Shown here: positions 1 through 12,370 of the stretch, piece by piece
Layout of the letters: every line of letters begins with the position of its first letter
Position numbering within the stretch: the stretch's first letter is position 1
Assembly (NCBI GenBank): GCA_951799425.1
Contig: OX637397.1
Span: 14,126,064 to 14,190,063 of the forward strand
From: Ilex aquifolium
Lineage: Eukaryota; Streptophyta; Magnoliopsida; Aquifoliales; Aquifoliaceae
Direction: 5' to 3'
Length of the DNA stretch: 64,000 bases
The notes under the pieces: generated by a model
Databases searched by the model: none
What the model was told of the DNA's origin: nothing
Seen by the model: the letters and a program-made list of their open reading frames with translations, nothing else
Translations under genes and position numbers: made by a program

Positions 1-766
1 ATCATTTAATCCTTATTTTTGGGAGAAAATATTTAACGGAACAGTGATACCATGCCAACATTGACAAGTAATATCACTATCTAATACTATGTTAACAAAT
101 AAGTAAGTGAACCATACACAAATTAATAAGTACCCCTCGAGGTAAGAGAATAACTACCTAGAAGTAATAAATTAGTAAATTGGGGTCCACTTTACATATT
201 TAGTATTTAATTATTGAATGGTGATATCACGTGACAATGTTATGATATCACTGCTGCATTAAATGTTTACTCATTTTTTGATCTTCTTTTGATCTGTCTA
301 TTATTACTCTACAATTTTCATCTATTGGATGTTGCATATCTTTCTTCGTCCGAACCTTATTCGTTGAAGAGGTTTGTAGAATTTCATCAAGAGTAATTTT
401 ATTTGTACTTAATTCATTGTCGTTATTAGATCAACATGCTAATTTGGAATCTAATGGAGTTACATTATTAGATAAAACTCACTTTCCATCAAATAACTAT
501 AATAGATTACATCTCCAGTCTCCAGATTAAGTCCCTTAATTCGGTAGCATTTTCCTTTAGGCAAAGTGTTGCTTGGTTTGTATAGTAAACCACCTTGGTC
601 AGTGCTGTCATTGGATTTTGGGACTATTCCATTTGGGCATGCTTGGATAATTTGTTTACGTCGGATTGGATGGGACTATCAACAACCCATTCCATACCGA
701 TGAGATAAGTTTGCACAATAACTTTCTAAATCCATCTAATCCGTGTTGGCCCCAGCTTTAGATTAA
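1..766. other. Intergenic DNA, no gene seen
   Basis: AT-rich sequence with only very short reading frames and no recognisable protein motif. It runs up to the target-site duplication of the foldback element that follows. Confidence 0.5.
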
Positions 767-1512
767 GGGTTACTTGCAAATTGCACTTTGAAAGATCTTT
801 TAAATTTTAATTTGTATCCTTAAAGATGAAAATTTTTAATTTATACCCTCAAAAATATAAATTTGTATCAATGCGCACCTAAAACTAACAATCGTCAGTT
901 TACCGTCTAAAACTAGTTGGGTAAGTTACACCTAGACCCGCTCAAATTTGTCATTTGAAGCCCTTGACATTTAGAATATTACTGCTACGCCTCCTGACAT
1001 TTGTGCATGTGTAATACATAATCCCTTGTCGTTGACATTTTTTTATATAACCGTTAAAAAACATGATTTCATCATAATAACAAATTATAATTTTCATACT
1101 ACCCTTTATTTTGTGGGTCCGTTATACTCTAAAATTCAAAATTAAGCTTACTATTTGAATATCCAATATAATGCATGTGTTTATATAATGTTATTTATAT
1201 CCAATGTAACACATCACTTGGACAGAATTATTTGGATGTCCAATTTGGGAGACATTTTTAGCTATATTTGAATTCTCAGGGGATGTAAGTGTAATATTTT
1301 AAATGTGAAGGTCTAGGTAATTGAGTGACTAACATGAGGGGCTCTACGTGTAATTTATCCATTTAATTTTAGACGGCAAATTGACTGATGTTAGCTTCAG
1401 GTCCACATTGATACAAATTTATATCTTTGAGGGTGAAATTTGAGATTTTTAATCTTTGAGAGTATAAAATGAGATACGAACAATCTTTCGGGGTACAATT
1501 TACGATTAACCC
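767..1512. mobile_element. Foldback / Mutator-like non-autonomous element
   Basis: The two ends are long imperfect inverted repeats: the left arm (767 to about 1010) matches the reverse complement of the right arm (about 1265 to 1512). The termini read GGGTTA and TAACCC. They are flanked by the 9-bp near-duplication ttagattaa (758-766) and ttagactaa (1513-1521), 8 of 9 matching. A 9-bp TSD is typical of Mutator-like elements. No transposase is present. The inner part of each arm resembles the termini of the elements at 29980 and 59192. Confidence 0.75.
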
Positions 1513-1604
1513 TTAGACTAAATGAATGGGATCCCAATTATCCAATACAAGTCTATCCAATCCATTGCTGGATATCATTTTCGTCCTTTGGCCGGGTCAA
1601 AATT

Positions 1605-2010
1605 CGGGGTGACAATTGTGTTATGTCGATCGTGTTCGTAACGTGTTATTTATGAATTTGTGTCGAACATTAGTCAACTCGAACTCAACTCATTTAATTA
1701 ATTGTGTTGTATCGATTCAATTTATTTATTTTCGTGTCGTGTTCGTGTTGACCCATAAAATCGGTGAATAAAAAATTTGTCTAATACTACATCATCTCTA
1801 AATCAAACTCACACTCATACTTTTTTGTGTAAACTAAAAATTAACTTAATAAATATAATAATAAAAATAAGGAAAACAAATCCTCTTTTTGTATAAGGAT
1901 TATGTTAATTCCATGTTATTCGTATTTGATACTAACCCGACTTATTTATTACTCATGTTAACATGTCGTATTAGTTATAAGTTTGTATCAAAAAATGATT
2001 AACCCTAATC
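1605..2010. mobile_element. MITE fragment (same family as the element in polygalacturonase intron 2)
   Basis: It starts with cggggtgacaattgtg and shares long stretches with 35274-35650, including 'tgtgtc-aacattagtcaa', 'actcaactcatttaa' and 'aaactaaaaattaactta'. The 3' inverted terminus seen in the other copy (caccccta) is not found here, so this copy looks truncated. The 3' limit is approximate. Confidence 0.6.
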
Positions 2011-2984
2011 CACTAATTTCATATTAATTTCGGATCTTGTTTCCACTACTCAAAATGCACCAATTGCAAAGTTAAATTATTGTAATAGTGTGAGATCCCC
2101 TTATACTATCCGATCCAAAGTTTGTGAATGATAAGATTGTTGGCCAGGACAAAAGGCATTAAAATTCCCCAATTTATTTTATCAAGGATAAATTAGTGGT
2201 TTTCAAAACTAATCCATTCCTTACACAAATTCACCCATTTTATTCGATAATCTAATTTGAGATCTTATATTTACTCGATAATCTAATTCTGAATTCGATA
2301 GCAATGACAGTTTGATATTGAACTATCCCCATAATTATAAACATACAAACTCAGTCAATATAATTTCGAAACAAATACGTAATTTTAGAACTTGTAAACT
2401 ATTGGTTCAATCGAAATAAATCGCGTTTATTAATCGACATATATGATCTGATATAGTTTTTACTTTAATCTTCTTTTTATTGCAAGAAAAATTGATTGTT
2501 AGATCAAGATTTTGAAATCGTTGGTATTTGACTTAACTTCGAACTAATTAGTGTAAATAATGCTATTCAAATCATGGGTAGTTGAAGAACATCCCATAGG
2601 CTTTTTTATTTTTTCCGTTTTTCTCCTTTTTTGAATTCTTTGGGCAAATAATTTGGATGTGTTAATAAAGGGTGAGTCATTGGACCAGAATCAAGATTCT
2701 CGTCTAAATAAAAAAATAGATCACAACTTAGGTAGTTGGTGAATGTTATAGGAATAAATTATTCTCCTAAGTCGGTGTGATCATGGTACCCATTTTGTTA
2801 CAAACATACAAGTCATTCAAAGGATATGCTCTCTCTTTCCATATATTCTCTATTATTCATTGCATTCTCTTTAGGTTAGCACCAAACACCATTGAATTTG
2901 TGAGTGTGAGATTTCAAGAGGGGATTGTACTTGTAGTAGCTGTTTCTTCAACTTAGTACGAGGCTAACCAGAATGTTTAAAGTT
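2011..2984. other. Intergenic DNA, nothing recognised
   Basis: AT-rich, without a coding signal or clear repeat structure. Confidence 0.4.
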
Positions 2985-3250
2985 ATTTGGTTGGATTGTT
3001 ATTAGGTAGTGTTTGTCTCAAGTGACTTCATGAAGAGGAGGCCACATGGCAAAAAACCAAAATGGCGAACAAGTTCACCAAACGGCCAACGAGTCTCCTC
3101 GAGCAGCCGCCAGTGGGTCCCAAATATTCCGTTTAAATTTTAAAATTAAGAATGATGGGACCCTTTCAAGCCAGCACACGTGCTCATTCCAAAGGCCTCC
3201 TAACAAGTCCAATGGTGAGGACAAAGAATCAAATTTGATAAATAACGTTT
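2985..3250 (+). repeat. Dispersed repeat, copy 1 (copy 2 at 18021-18210)
   Basis: This block shares an ordered series of words with 18021-18210: 'atttggttggatt', 'gacttcatgaa', 'ttcaccaaacggccaac', 'ctcgagcagccgc' and 'agtgggtcccaaata'. The apparent 80-residue reading frame at 3046-3288 lies inside this repeat, is not kept open in the other copy, and has no recognisable domain. I do not treat it as a gene. Confidence 0.6.
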
Positions 3251-3264
3251 TGGAAGCTTCTATC

Positions 3265-3838
3265 CTAACTTATGAAAAGAATGCATAACTTTTGGGCATG
3301 TTTGTGAAAGGAGTAATCAAAGTGGCAATTATTGATGTATTTGAAAACCAAAGTTTTTCTATCTTGAGAGTTGTTGTGAACTCTTGGTTTATCACGCCCC
3401 CGCAAGCTGATGAGTCGAGGGAAAACCATGACTTTGGCCTTGAGAGACTGGAATTGGGTGAAAGAAAGACCTTTTGTACATATGTCGGCCATTTGATCGA
3501 TTTTAAGGATGTAACGAAAATCAAGTTCTTTGTTAACAACCATGTCACGAACATAATGATAATCAACCTTAATATGTTTAATGTGTGCGTGAAACACAGG
3601 ATTTGACGCCAAAGCAATTGAACTTATGTTATCACACCAAATGAGGGGAGCTGCTGGAAGAAAAATCCAAAAATCTTTGAACAAGAAACATAACTAAGAA
3701 ATTTTAGCTAGTGTGTGAGCCAGTTGGCAATATTTAGATTTTGTGCTTGAGTGGGAAACTGTGTTGTGTTTCTTAGCATTCCATGAAATGGGATTGAGAC
3801 CAAGAAAAATGCAAAACCAGCTAGTGAAACGGCGGTTG
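3265..3838 (-). pseudogene. Ty1/copia RNase H C-terminus, PPT and start of LTR (fragment)
   Basis: Read on the minus strand, 3838 to about 3420 encodes the C-terminal half of a copia-type RNase H. Recognisable pieces are 'ISWNAKKHNTVS', 'PLIWCDNISSIALASNPVFH', 'HIKVDYHYVRDMVV' and 'QMADICTKGLS'. It is broken by one in-frame stop after 'LAKIS' (near 3700) and by a one-base shift near 3800. Downstream on the same strand lies a purine-rich tract (complement of 3395-3403), immediately followed by TGATAAACC, the expected start of a copia 3' LTR. The upstream pol and the rest of the element are missing. The fragment abuts the gypsy protease on the opposite strand at about 3840. Confidence 0.8.
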
Positions 3839-3839
3839 G

Positions 3840-4375
3840 ATGGACAGTTGCAATCCGAGTAGTCCTCTAGCCGAAAAGGACTTCATCTTGTTCGCTCCAG
3901 CCTATGACAGTCTTCATCTAGGCAGGAAAAGACTGCAGCCCATTAGAATGCCCCTCATCAGACTTCCGGGTGAGAGGGCATATCCTTTGAGTTCCATCAC
4001 CTTGCCAATCACAATAGGGACAATACCAAGAAGCTCCACCGTCATGATGAACTTCATAGTGCTAGACTGTTCATCTGCCTACAACATCATCCTTAGACGC
4101 CCTGCACTCAATACTTTAAGGGCAGTGTTGTCCACCTGTCACATTGTTCTCTGTTTCCCAACCCTCTATGGGATTGGAGAAGTCAGAGGAGACCAAGTCT
4201 CCGCCAGAGAATGCTATGTGGCCTCTATGAGGGTCAAGAAACCCCAAGAGGCCCTCTAAGTGGAAGTGTTTAATCCTAGGGATGACAACACACTGGAAAC
4301 GGGGAAGGCTTGGCCCATCCATGGGACGCCGAACACCTGAAGAGGTACTATCGGGATACAAGCCATAACTCTCAT
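3840..4375 (+). pseudogene. Tat-lineage Ty3/gypsy protease joined to integrase C-terminal tail
   Basis: 3840-4259 is a retroviral-type aspartic protease region of a Tat-like gypsy polyprotein. It shows 'LIRLPGERAYPLSSITLP', 'SAYNIILRRPALNTLRAV' and 'GIGEVRGDQVSARECY', and ends at a TAA. About 40 bases later another frame reads 'WDAEHLKRYY' and runs to a stop at about 4393, which is the usual C-terminus of the Tat integrase. Reverse transcriptase, RNase H and the integrase core are absent, so an internal deletion has joined protease to the integrase tail. The G of the usual LGRP motif is R here. It cannot encode a working protease or integrase. Confidence 0.75.
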
Positions 4376-4561
4376 TTTATTTCTTGTTTCAGTTGATTTA
4401 TTTTATTATCTATTATTTTATGAAATAAAATTTTACAAAGATTATTGTGTCAAGAATTGTCTTTCTTTCTTTTTATAAAATTTGTGAACAACTTACGAAA
4501 GTCAGAACATGATCTAACAATAAGGTAGACAAAAAGATAAAAGTTGTCATATTCCCGACGA

Positions 4562-7211
4562 TCACTCACTGCTCCTCGATCCGCTTTCATCAAGGCTCTC
4601 CCCATCACCGTCTGTTCCTTGGGCCTCATATGGAACGAAGCCAGAGAAATCAATAGCAGAAAAAGCTGTTGAGGCCTTTCCCCTAAACTCTTCATAACCA
4701 TCAATGAAAGCATCTGCAACAGCCCTCTCAGTAGCTTCACTCCTCATCTCCCATCTCAATGCAATGAGCCTCTACCCTGCTGGCTCTCTCACGAGCTACT
4801 CATAGGTCAACCTCTACCACGACAGCCCTCTCTCGAGCTATACGTAGCTCGGCCTCAGCTTCTACGGCCCTCTTGCAAGACGCTCGCAACTCTAACTCTG
4901 CTATTGCGCAGGTAGTCTCCTTATCAACGTCCAGCTTCACAGCCCTCTTGCAGGATGCCAAGAGCTCGACCTTAAGAGGTGCAGCTCTCTCGTGAGCTAG
5001 CCTCAACTACTCATCGGCAGCCTCTCGTGCCTACCTCTCTAGCCTCAACTGTTCCTTAGCAACCTCTCGTGTCTGCCTCTCTTTTTCCAGATCCCTAGAT
5101 GCCTTTCCAAGCTTGATCATCTTTGAAAAAGCGATAGGGAAAAGCAGTAGCTACCTACAAGCATTCAAAAAACAGGACATAAGGGAAATGAGGCGAGTAC
5201 AAAATTAAAGTTTAGTAGAAAAACATACCATGAAAAACCCCTCCATCACGACATTGATAATGCCCTCTGGACCTCGAATGCCAACGATATCCGTGGCAGT
5301 CACAAAACCCCCAAATCCGCTCATTGGCCAGATTCATGTCTTGTAGCATGGACACTGACCCACTGCTAGAAGTAAGACAACAACGTGGAGCTCTAGTCTC
5401 GACGAAAGGCCGCACAGGATTCTTAACTCCCGAAGTAGTGGCCGGACTAATCCCAACACTCGAAGGAGCTGTGTGTTGAGAAAGAATAGGGGCACCATCT
5501 GATCCAGCCTCCCGGGATATGGAGTGGCCCTCAGACCACTGAGAGACACTAGGAGCATCGGCCTTCGCCCTCTTGGGAGGAGGGGAAGACGTCACCCTAG
5601 AAACATAAAGAGCCTCCACCATCGCTCTATCAATAGTCGAACCTGTGAAATTGGGATAAGAAAAAGAACCTACAGTATCGCAATCAAAGCTTATTGGAAT
5701 GATCAAATACCTTTCCTCTTTTGCTCAGAGAAGGCTCTGGGGCGACCCACCGCTAACATCAGGGCCGCGTACTCCTTAATAGGATAATCCCATACAGCCT
5801 GGAGCATACTCTCCTACTCCACATATAGTATGGGTAAAGCTACAAGGAAAGCCAGCATGCAGTGAGATACAAGAAGGACATGACATTTAGACATAAAAAC
5901 AAAAGTAAAACCTTTACCTAGCTTTGTATTCGGAGTAGTGTCCCATCTCGAAGGCACTAAAGCACGGTCTTCCTCAGTAGCCCACTCGCCTCCAGCAAAA
6001 AAGAACCTAGATTTTCAACTATGGCAATTCGAAGGTAATCCCGTGATCAATTTGCTCGACCTCGGGGCAAAGCGGTACCACCATTGATGAGGAGTAGGAT
6101 TATCCAGAAGCACATACGAGGCCAAGAATTCTTCAAAAGGGGGAGAAGCACCCTCACCATGAACCAACCGCCATAACTCAAAGAACGCCAGAATTACCTT
6201 CCAACCATTGGGAGTCAACCTCCCTGGAGCTAGTGATAAGTGACCCAGAATCCGAAAGATGGACCTAGGTATGGGAAACCTCAGTCTCGCCTCTAGGACG
6301 TCCTTGTTAAAAACAATCTCCTCGGAAAAGTCGAAGCACGTGGGCTCTTCCACCTCGGCCCAGCGACACATGACAGTGGGGGAAATATAATAGGATGACA
6401 CAATGTAAGCAATGTCCTCATCATAGTCTATGGAGCTGAAGATAGAGGTTACCTTTGAACCGTCATCGTCAGCGAACCCCTTGTCTAGCTGCGAATCCTG
6501 TGGAGCATTCATCATCACGCCTTTGTCAGGAGAGGCGCCTACCAAAGATCAGAAGCAATGTCAGATGCGAAGTCAACATATCAAGTAAGCGCTAGAATTA
6601 CTAATGTGCCGAAGGGCGAGCACGATCATCTGACCTAGCCGAAAGGCGTCACGATCTCCCTCCTTGGCAAAACCCAAGACACTGTATTCACTATTCAGTA
6701 CGCCTACTCGTAGATCCCTATCAACACCATGTCGTTGCCCAATTCCCCATTGTTAAGGACGCCCCCTAAGTCACCCACTGTGAGGGCAACACCACCTTCG
6801 GCATCCAACCTGTCGGAAAGGCCGGACCCACCACTCAGCACGCCATAGGCGCCGTTGCCCGTGCCCAGCCTGGTATCCCCGGCACCGCCCAACCTTCGCT
6901 CTCACCCAGCTTGGCCTCCCTAGCGCTGCCTAGCTTGCGTCTGGCATTGCCTAGCCTGGGCGTGCCTAGCCCACGCCTAGCGTCGCCCGCGTTGCCTACG
7001 TTCTCTACACCTGGGGCATCGCCTTCTCTGGACCTTGGGCACTGGATTGGATCTCTTGGGTGTTCCCCCCTTTAGACATAGCGTCGCCCTTGATGATTGG
7101 CACCGGTTTTGCTGTGGGTTGGACTTCGCCTAGCCTCGCCAAAGTAACCCCAGCACCTGATTCCGCCTGTGATCCCTTTGTGGCAGTCTTGCTTGTCGAC
7201 AAAATCTTCAT
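4562..7211 (-). pseudogene. Antisense ORF of Tat-lineage gypsy element, degenerate
   Basis: A series of minus-strand frames forms one broken gene. The N-terminal part (7211-7005) is low complexity. A central globular part (6545-6015) contains 'RFPIPRSIFRILGHLSLAPG', 'TPNGWKVILAFFELWRL' and 'HQWWYRF', the pattern of plant proteins annotated as putative gypsy-type transposon proteins (Pfam Transposase_28, from memory). A disordered region follows (5706-5212), then a coiled coil rich in Ala, Arg and Glu (5006-4800), and an acidic C-terminus ending at 4562. Stops and shifts separate the pieces. Tat elements are known to carry an antisense ORF between integrase and the 3' LTR, which is its position here. 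No function is established for this protein. Confidence 0.7.
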
Positions 7212-7571
7212 CTCTACCTTCTTTAAAGCTCCCTGTAATCTATGAATGGGAAGATTGTTTAGCCTAGAGACAAGGGGAGTAATAAAAAGGTGGAAAAATG
7301 GATAGTTTTTTTACGTTACATATATACTGACCAATAGGCCATGCCCTAAATGAAAAAGGGGTCTTCGGCTGCTGGGTCTAATGGGAAACCTAACAGGTGA
7401 GATTGGGTGCCACTACAATGGTTGCCCAACAATGGTGTTATCAAATGAAGAGAGGAAGCTTCGCAAACCAAAACGATAGAAAGCTGAAGAAATTCCCGTG
7501 GGGAATAAGGCACCCGGTCTGCCCCAACGAGGAACTCACTCATGCCTTCAACCCCCATTTTTGTCACAACT

Positions 7572-7595
7572 GGGGCTTGGGGTATGGGGGGAAAA
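7572..7595 (+). promoter_or_regulatory. Polypurine tract of the Tat-lineage element
   Basis: The purine-rich run ggggcttggggtatggggg plus gaaaa ends directly at the TGATG start of the LTR. It is the expected plus-strand primer site. Confidence 0.75.
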
Positions 7596-8121
7596 TGATG
7601 AGCTCAGATCCAGCTGAGTCCAGACCCAATTCATGGAGTAAGCCCAAATTAGCTACAAAGCAAGTCAAGCCCAGTTCAAAGATTCGGCCCAGTCCAAAGT
7701 TCAGGGATAGTCACTGGGATAGTCACTCTCAAATATCACACCTATCTTTAATTGTACATATCTTTATAGTTATCCTCTCCGAAAGAATAGTCACTTATCC
7801 CTTCATGCCACCGCCCCAACTAAGACTCTGTGTCTATAAATTGTAAACTCTTTACACATGAGGGACACATCTCTACATATCTCACACATCTATCTCTCAA
7901 CACCTAGAACTTACTCTTGCTCTCTCTCCCTCTCATCTACTACTTTATCAATAAAGTCTTATGGCCACCGTTGCCGCCTTCAAAGTGGAGTAGGTCACAC
8001 TGACCGAACCACTTTATATCTGTGTGTTGTTTGCGTTGATTTCATCTTTATATTTATTACACTTATTACCTATATTAATTACTTGATATGTGGTGCATAA
8101 ATTTATTTTTATGCATCATCA
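7596..8121 (+). mobile_element. 3' LTR of the Tat-lineage element
   Basis: A 526-bp LTR beginning TGATG and ending CATCA, which are exact inverted termini. It contains a TATA-like ctataaat near 7835 and an aataaag polyadenylation-type signal near 7950. It directly follows the PPT. No matching 5' LTR is present in the window because the 5' side of the element is lost at about 3840. The bases after the LTR are aaatt, the probable remaining half of the TSD. Confidence 0.8.
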
Positions 8122-9810
8122 AAATTATCATGTGATGGCTGAATCATGAGCGTGGACAAAATTTATTATAACTTTATTTTCTGGTCCGACACCATTGAGA
8201 AGGAGGGTGTTGATTTTGTCAAACAAGTATGGCTATCTCTAAGGGTAAATTAAATAAAGTGACGTGAACGAAACGATCATGATTGTAACCTCCACTATAG
8301 ACAAGTCTACATTTGAGAATTTAGGAATGTACAGCTCCCATATTAAAATCATTAGGGTTGAAGTCATGTTTAGATCAAAATGGATGGATCGAGAATTTAA
8401 TAACTGGAGTAAAAGTTTGAATTGTTCTATCAACCCATGCAACCTATCTAACTTATACTTATTGACCATAAAAAAAAAAGTACTCCTACTTTCAGTACTT
8501 TTCACCCTAAATGTGAATTTGTATCACATCATTGTTTCTTTACAATTCCTTGATAAGTCTTTTCATTAAAAAATTACTTAGTTCTTCAAGGTGACAACTG
8601 ACAATGACATTGTTTATTGTATGTAAAATTTACTCAGTTAAAAAATATACTTCAAAGTGGACAAAAGTGTGATTAAATAAAGATAAACCTAACTGACTAT
8701 TGAGCAAATAAAGATACAGAAAATCGCACAAGGCCACTATTTTTTCTGTCAAAAATCAATCCATTGACATTGATGAAAAAACTAACGGAAAGCTAGCAGA
8801 ATGTCACATTACAACAATTTTAATACATTTAATGTGTAAAATGAAAAATTTAATATTTGAGTGTACAAAATGAGAATCTTAAAATTTTTTAGGGTATAAA
8901 ATGTAATTCACCCTTTTTTTTTAAACATATTAGTTGGTTTCTGTGTTAGACGAAGACGACGTACCAACAAAGCTTTGTATGTCACATGTCCCCACGTTGA
9001 TGGTAGCATCTTTGCTTAATTCTGCCGGCCAAAAAATAGGTTAGGACTTTGTGTTACCATTTGTCACCTTTCTCCACTTGGCTGTAAGGATGATTATTTT
9101 TTTTGGTTCTAAACTATGTAATTATTACGAGTTCGAATCATGAACAAAAACTCTAGATGCTTAATAAGATTATATATACTTGATATATCTTAAACCTCAC
9201 AATAAGATTGATAATAAATCATGTTGTGTCGTGCTTAGTTTGTATTGAGTCTAAATCATTTTTCATTAAAATTTATTCAATTTATCAGACCCAACTCGTT
9301 ATACTCGAGAATAGATCAATTTAGTGTAAGGTACGTTGTTCAATGTGAAAGTTTTTTTTTTTTTTTTTTTACTTTGTTTCTTGTGCTCACTTTAGTATAC
9401 CTAAAATTTAAAATCTCCCATTGCACAAAATTCGAAATTAAAGATTCATGTGAATTCGTAAATGGTTATTATATGTTTCGAGGTTTAAAAAACAAACATA
9501 AATCTTTTAGAAGATGACAACAAACATAAATCAAAGGCACATGGTTGTGAGAGCTAGCCGTTACCAACAAAATCTATATAATAAAATAACTTACAATTCA
9601 AATCGCAAAAGATAAACAAAATGATTTTTGCTATTCGCGGTTGAGATCACTTTAAATTTTACTTTAAAGTTAATCTAACGGCTAATATTAACACCCTAAA
9701 TTTAATAGGAAAAATAGGCCCCTAAAAATGTGTTTGGAGTGACTTTTTAAAAATACTACTATAAATTATTTCTCATAAATATTTTAAAAAAAAAAATAGT
9801 GTTTGAAACC
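8122..9810. other. Intergenic DNA with a foldback-arm remnant
   Basis: No gene is seen. 8790-8920 resembles the right arm of the foldback at 767-1512 (words such as 'gtgtacaaaatgaga' and 'tagggtataaaatgtaattcaccc'), so it is probably a remnant of the same family. There is a T-run at 9350-9371. Confidence 0.45.
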
Positions 9811-10138
9811 GCCCCACCACAATCTCCACCACCGCCACCACCACTGCCACCGCCACTACAGTCGCCGCCACCGCCACCACCACCACCACCATCGTCGTCG
9901 CCGTCGCCGCCGCCGCCACCGCCATCACTACCACCACCGCCACCGCCGCCCCACCACCACCACCACCACCGCTGCCGCCACTACCACCGCCATCGCCGCC
10001 ACTACCCCCACCACCACCACCATTCATCGTCGTCGCTGCCGCCACCACCACCACTGTCACCACGGTCATTGTCACCCACCACAACCATCACCGTCTCCTA
10101 CCACCACCACTGTCGCCCACCACCTCTCACCCCCACTA
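9811..10138. repeat. CCN trinucleotide microsatellite (CCA/CCG)
   Basis: About 330 bases are built almost entirely of CCA, CCG and CAC triplets. Long Pro-rich, His-rich or Gly/Val-rich frames appear on both strands, as expected from the repeat itself. They are not evidence of a gene. Confidence 0.9.
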
Positions 10139-10525
10139 CAAACCGATACTTAAATTCTTTTATTTCTTCTTTATGTTTGTGATTTGATTTTGGATATGAA
10201 TACAAATATGTTTATTGTTTACTATTTTTTATTACTCTGTGCATTCAAGCACAGACAATAACTAGTAATATAATATGGTCACCTCCTTGCGTCACACGAG
10301 CGTGGAAGATTCGTATATCTTTAGAAAAACGGTAATCTATAATTTATAATATAAAATTCAACATACATTAATAAATTTATTCGACAATTTCAAATAAAGT
10401 CATTCAACGACCACAAATATTTTTCTCAAAACTATTTACATTGAATTTCTCGTTTCAAATTTATTACTTTTCACTTACTTTATACCGGACCTTCAGGTAC
10501 AGGATACCTAATTATATTACATAAT

Positions 10526-11043
10526 GGGCTCGTTTGGTTGTCGTATTAGAAATTGATGGATTAGATAAAATAATCCGATCTAATACAATACAGAAGGACA
10601 AAAGACAAGGCTAAATAGAGTATTAGAACAATATGTAATTTAATCTAGTATTTAGTAATACACAACATAAACGTTGGAGAATTATTTAATCCAATCGATT
10701 GTTTAGTTAAGAAATTATTTTATCATATTAATGTTGAATTAACAAAAATATCCTCAATCAGTGTTTGTTACATTGATGACAGTTTGATTTTATCAGTTAT
10801 GGAGTTATAATGGTAAATGTGTAAAATAATACGTTTGAGTTGTATTATAATACCACATCTTTTGGTGGTATTAAAATACCTACATAATACAGGTTTAACG
10901 TATAAAATATATACAATTAGTATACGTTTTTGAAATTAATACGGTATCAAATTTGTTATCAAACAAAATATTATGCCCGATTAAATAAAAAATAGAATAA
11001 TCTAATATTTAATTCCTTCATAATACGTCTACCAAACGAACCC
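10526..11043. mobile_element. MITE with GGGYTCGTTTGGT termini
   Basis: The left end gggctcgtttggttgtcg and the right end (reverse complement gggttcgtttggtagacg) are inverted repeats, followed by matching 'tattag/tatta' bases. The flanks carry the 3-bp repeat aat on both sides (10523-10525 and 11044-11046). The terminal 'GTTTGGT' and 3-bp TSD suggest a PIF/Harbinger (Tourist-like) origin. There is no coding content. Confidence 0.75.
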
Positions 11044-11100
11044 AATATTTTTATTTATTTGTTCGCTGTGAAATGTATTTTATTTGTTGGCTCTTCTGCT

Positions 11101-11126
11101 GAACTCTCTCTCTCTCTCTCTCTCTG
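11101..11126. repeat. (CT)n microsatellite
   Basis: An uninterrupted run of ctctct followed by gtgtgtgg. Confidence 0.8.
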
Positions 11127-11880
11127 TGTGGTGGCTCTCAACCTCTAGTCTGTCAAGACTGACAGAGTCAACGTAGGGTATGTAAATAAATAATGGTTGA
11201 ATCTCAATCTTACCAAACTATAATTTGATCTTTCGAGATAACCAATCTGTGTCTAAATTTGATTCTTTAATTAATTAACATAATTGACGTGATGTCCTAA
11301 AATAATGACACTAATGAGTTGTATAACACAATTCACCAAATCTACTTCACATTTTTCTGACAGTTGTTTTTTTTTATGAGTTATCTTTATTCCACTGTAA
11401 CTATGCCTTATTTTATTAGTCTTAGTAAAATTGCTGTCTTGATTTAAATACGTTGACACCCCCCTCTGCTCAAGTTTACTTACATTTTCGACAATTACTA
11501 TAGTTTAATATGAACAGGCCATCAAGAGATCAGCTCACGCGTCGGGATTCGGATTTATTCTAATATTATTATTATTTGTTTTTATAATTTCTCTTATTCG
11601 AGTGAAATTTATTATATGTAAGTCGATTTTTTTTAATGATCAGGGTATCTGAGGTAGTTTATATGTACCTCAATTAATTATTTTTCCTGTCTGGTCAAAG
11701 GCTGGCTATCTACGTCAAGACTAAGATATTCATTAAGAATTTATCTCTCATGGTCGAGTTTCAATAAATTGTCGAGATTCAAAGTTAAGTCGTCTGAATT
11801 TTATATCTTGTCCCTATTACGACTGAGAGCAACTGGTGTAAGAAAATCTTTCAATAATGCATTATTTTAATATCTCTTCC

Positions 11881-12370
11881 AATGGGCTCCACCTTGATCT
11901 TAGCTTTTGGTTCACTCACAAAGGAATTTTCTGACTAAAATTGGGGCTTTTGTGTCATCTAGTGAGGAGTAGAGCCAGGGCCGGCCCTAGGCATAGGCCA
12001 TGGCTGCCTGCCTAGAGCCCCAAGTTTTGGAGGGCCCCAAATATTTTATTTTTTTAGTGTATTAAGCCTAAATTCTTTTATTTTTTAAATTTTAAATAAA
12101 ATTTAAAATTTTAGGGTCTCAAATTTTAAGAGTCTAATCAATGTCTCTTCCAATGGGCTCCACCTTGATCTTAGCTTTTGGTTCACTCACAAAGGAATTT
12201 TCTGACTAAAAATGGGGGCTTTTGTGTCATCTACTGAGGAGTAGAGTCAGGGCCGGCCCTAGGCATAGGCCATGGCTGCCTAGAGCCCCAAGTTTTGGAG
12301 GGCCCCAAATATTTTATCCTTTTAGTGTATTAAGCCTAAATTCTTTTTTTTTTTTAAATTTTAAATAGAA
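11881..12370 (+). repeat. Tandem duplication (period ~271 bp) covering hAT 5' end and its flank
   Basis: The block starting aatgggctccaccttgatct at 11881 is repeated from 12152 with few changes. Each copy carries about 95 bases of flanking DNA, the 8-bp target site (agtagagc at 11968-11975, agtagagt at 12240-12247) and the first part of the hAT element from CAGGGCCGGCCCTAGG onward. Confidence 0.9.

Noticed and set aside
4116..4361. Minus-strand frame opposite the Tat protease
   Set aside because: Shadow of the plus-strand protease; no independent motif.
9773..10182. Long Pro-rich, His-rich and Gly/Val-rich reading frames on both strands
   Set aside because: They are the CCA/CCG microsatellite read in several frames; no other coding evidence.
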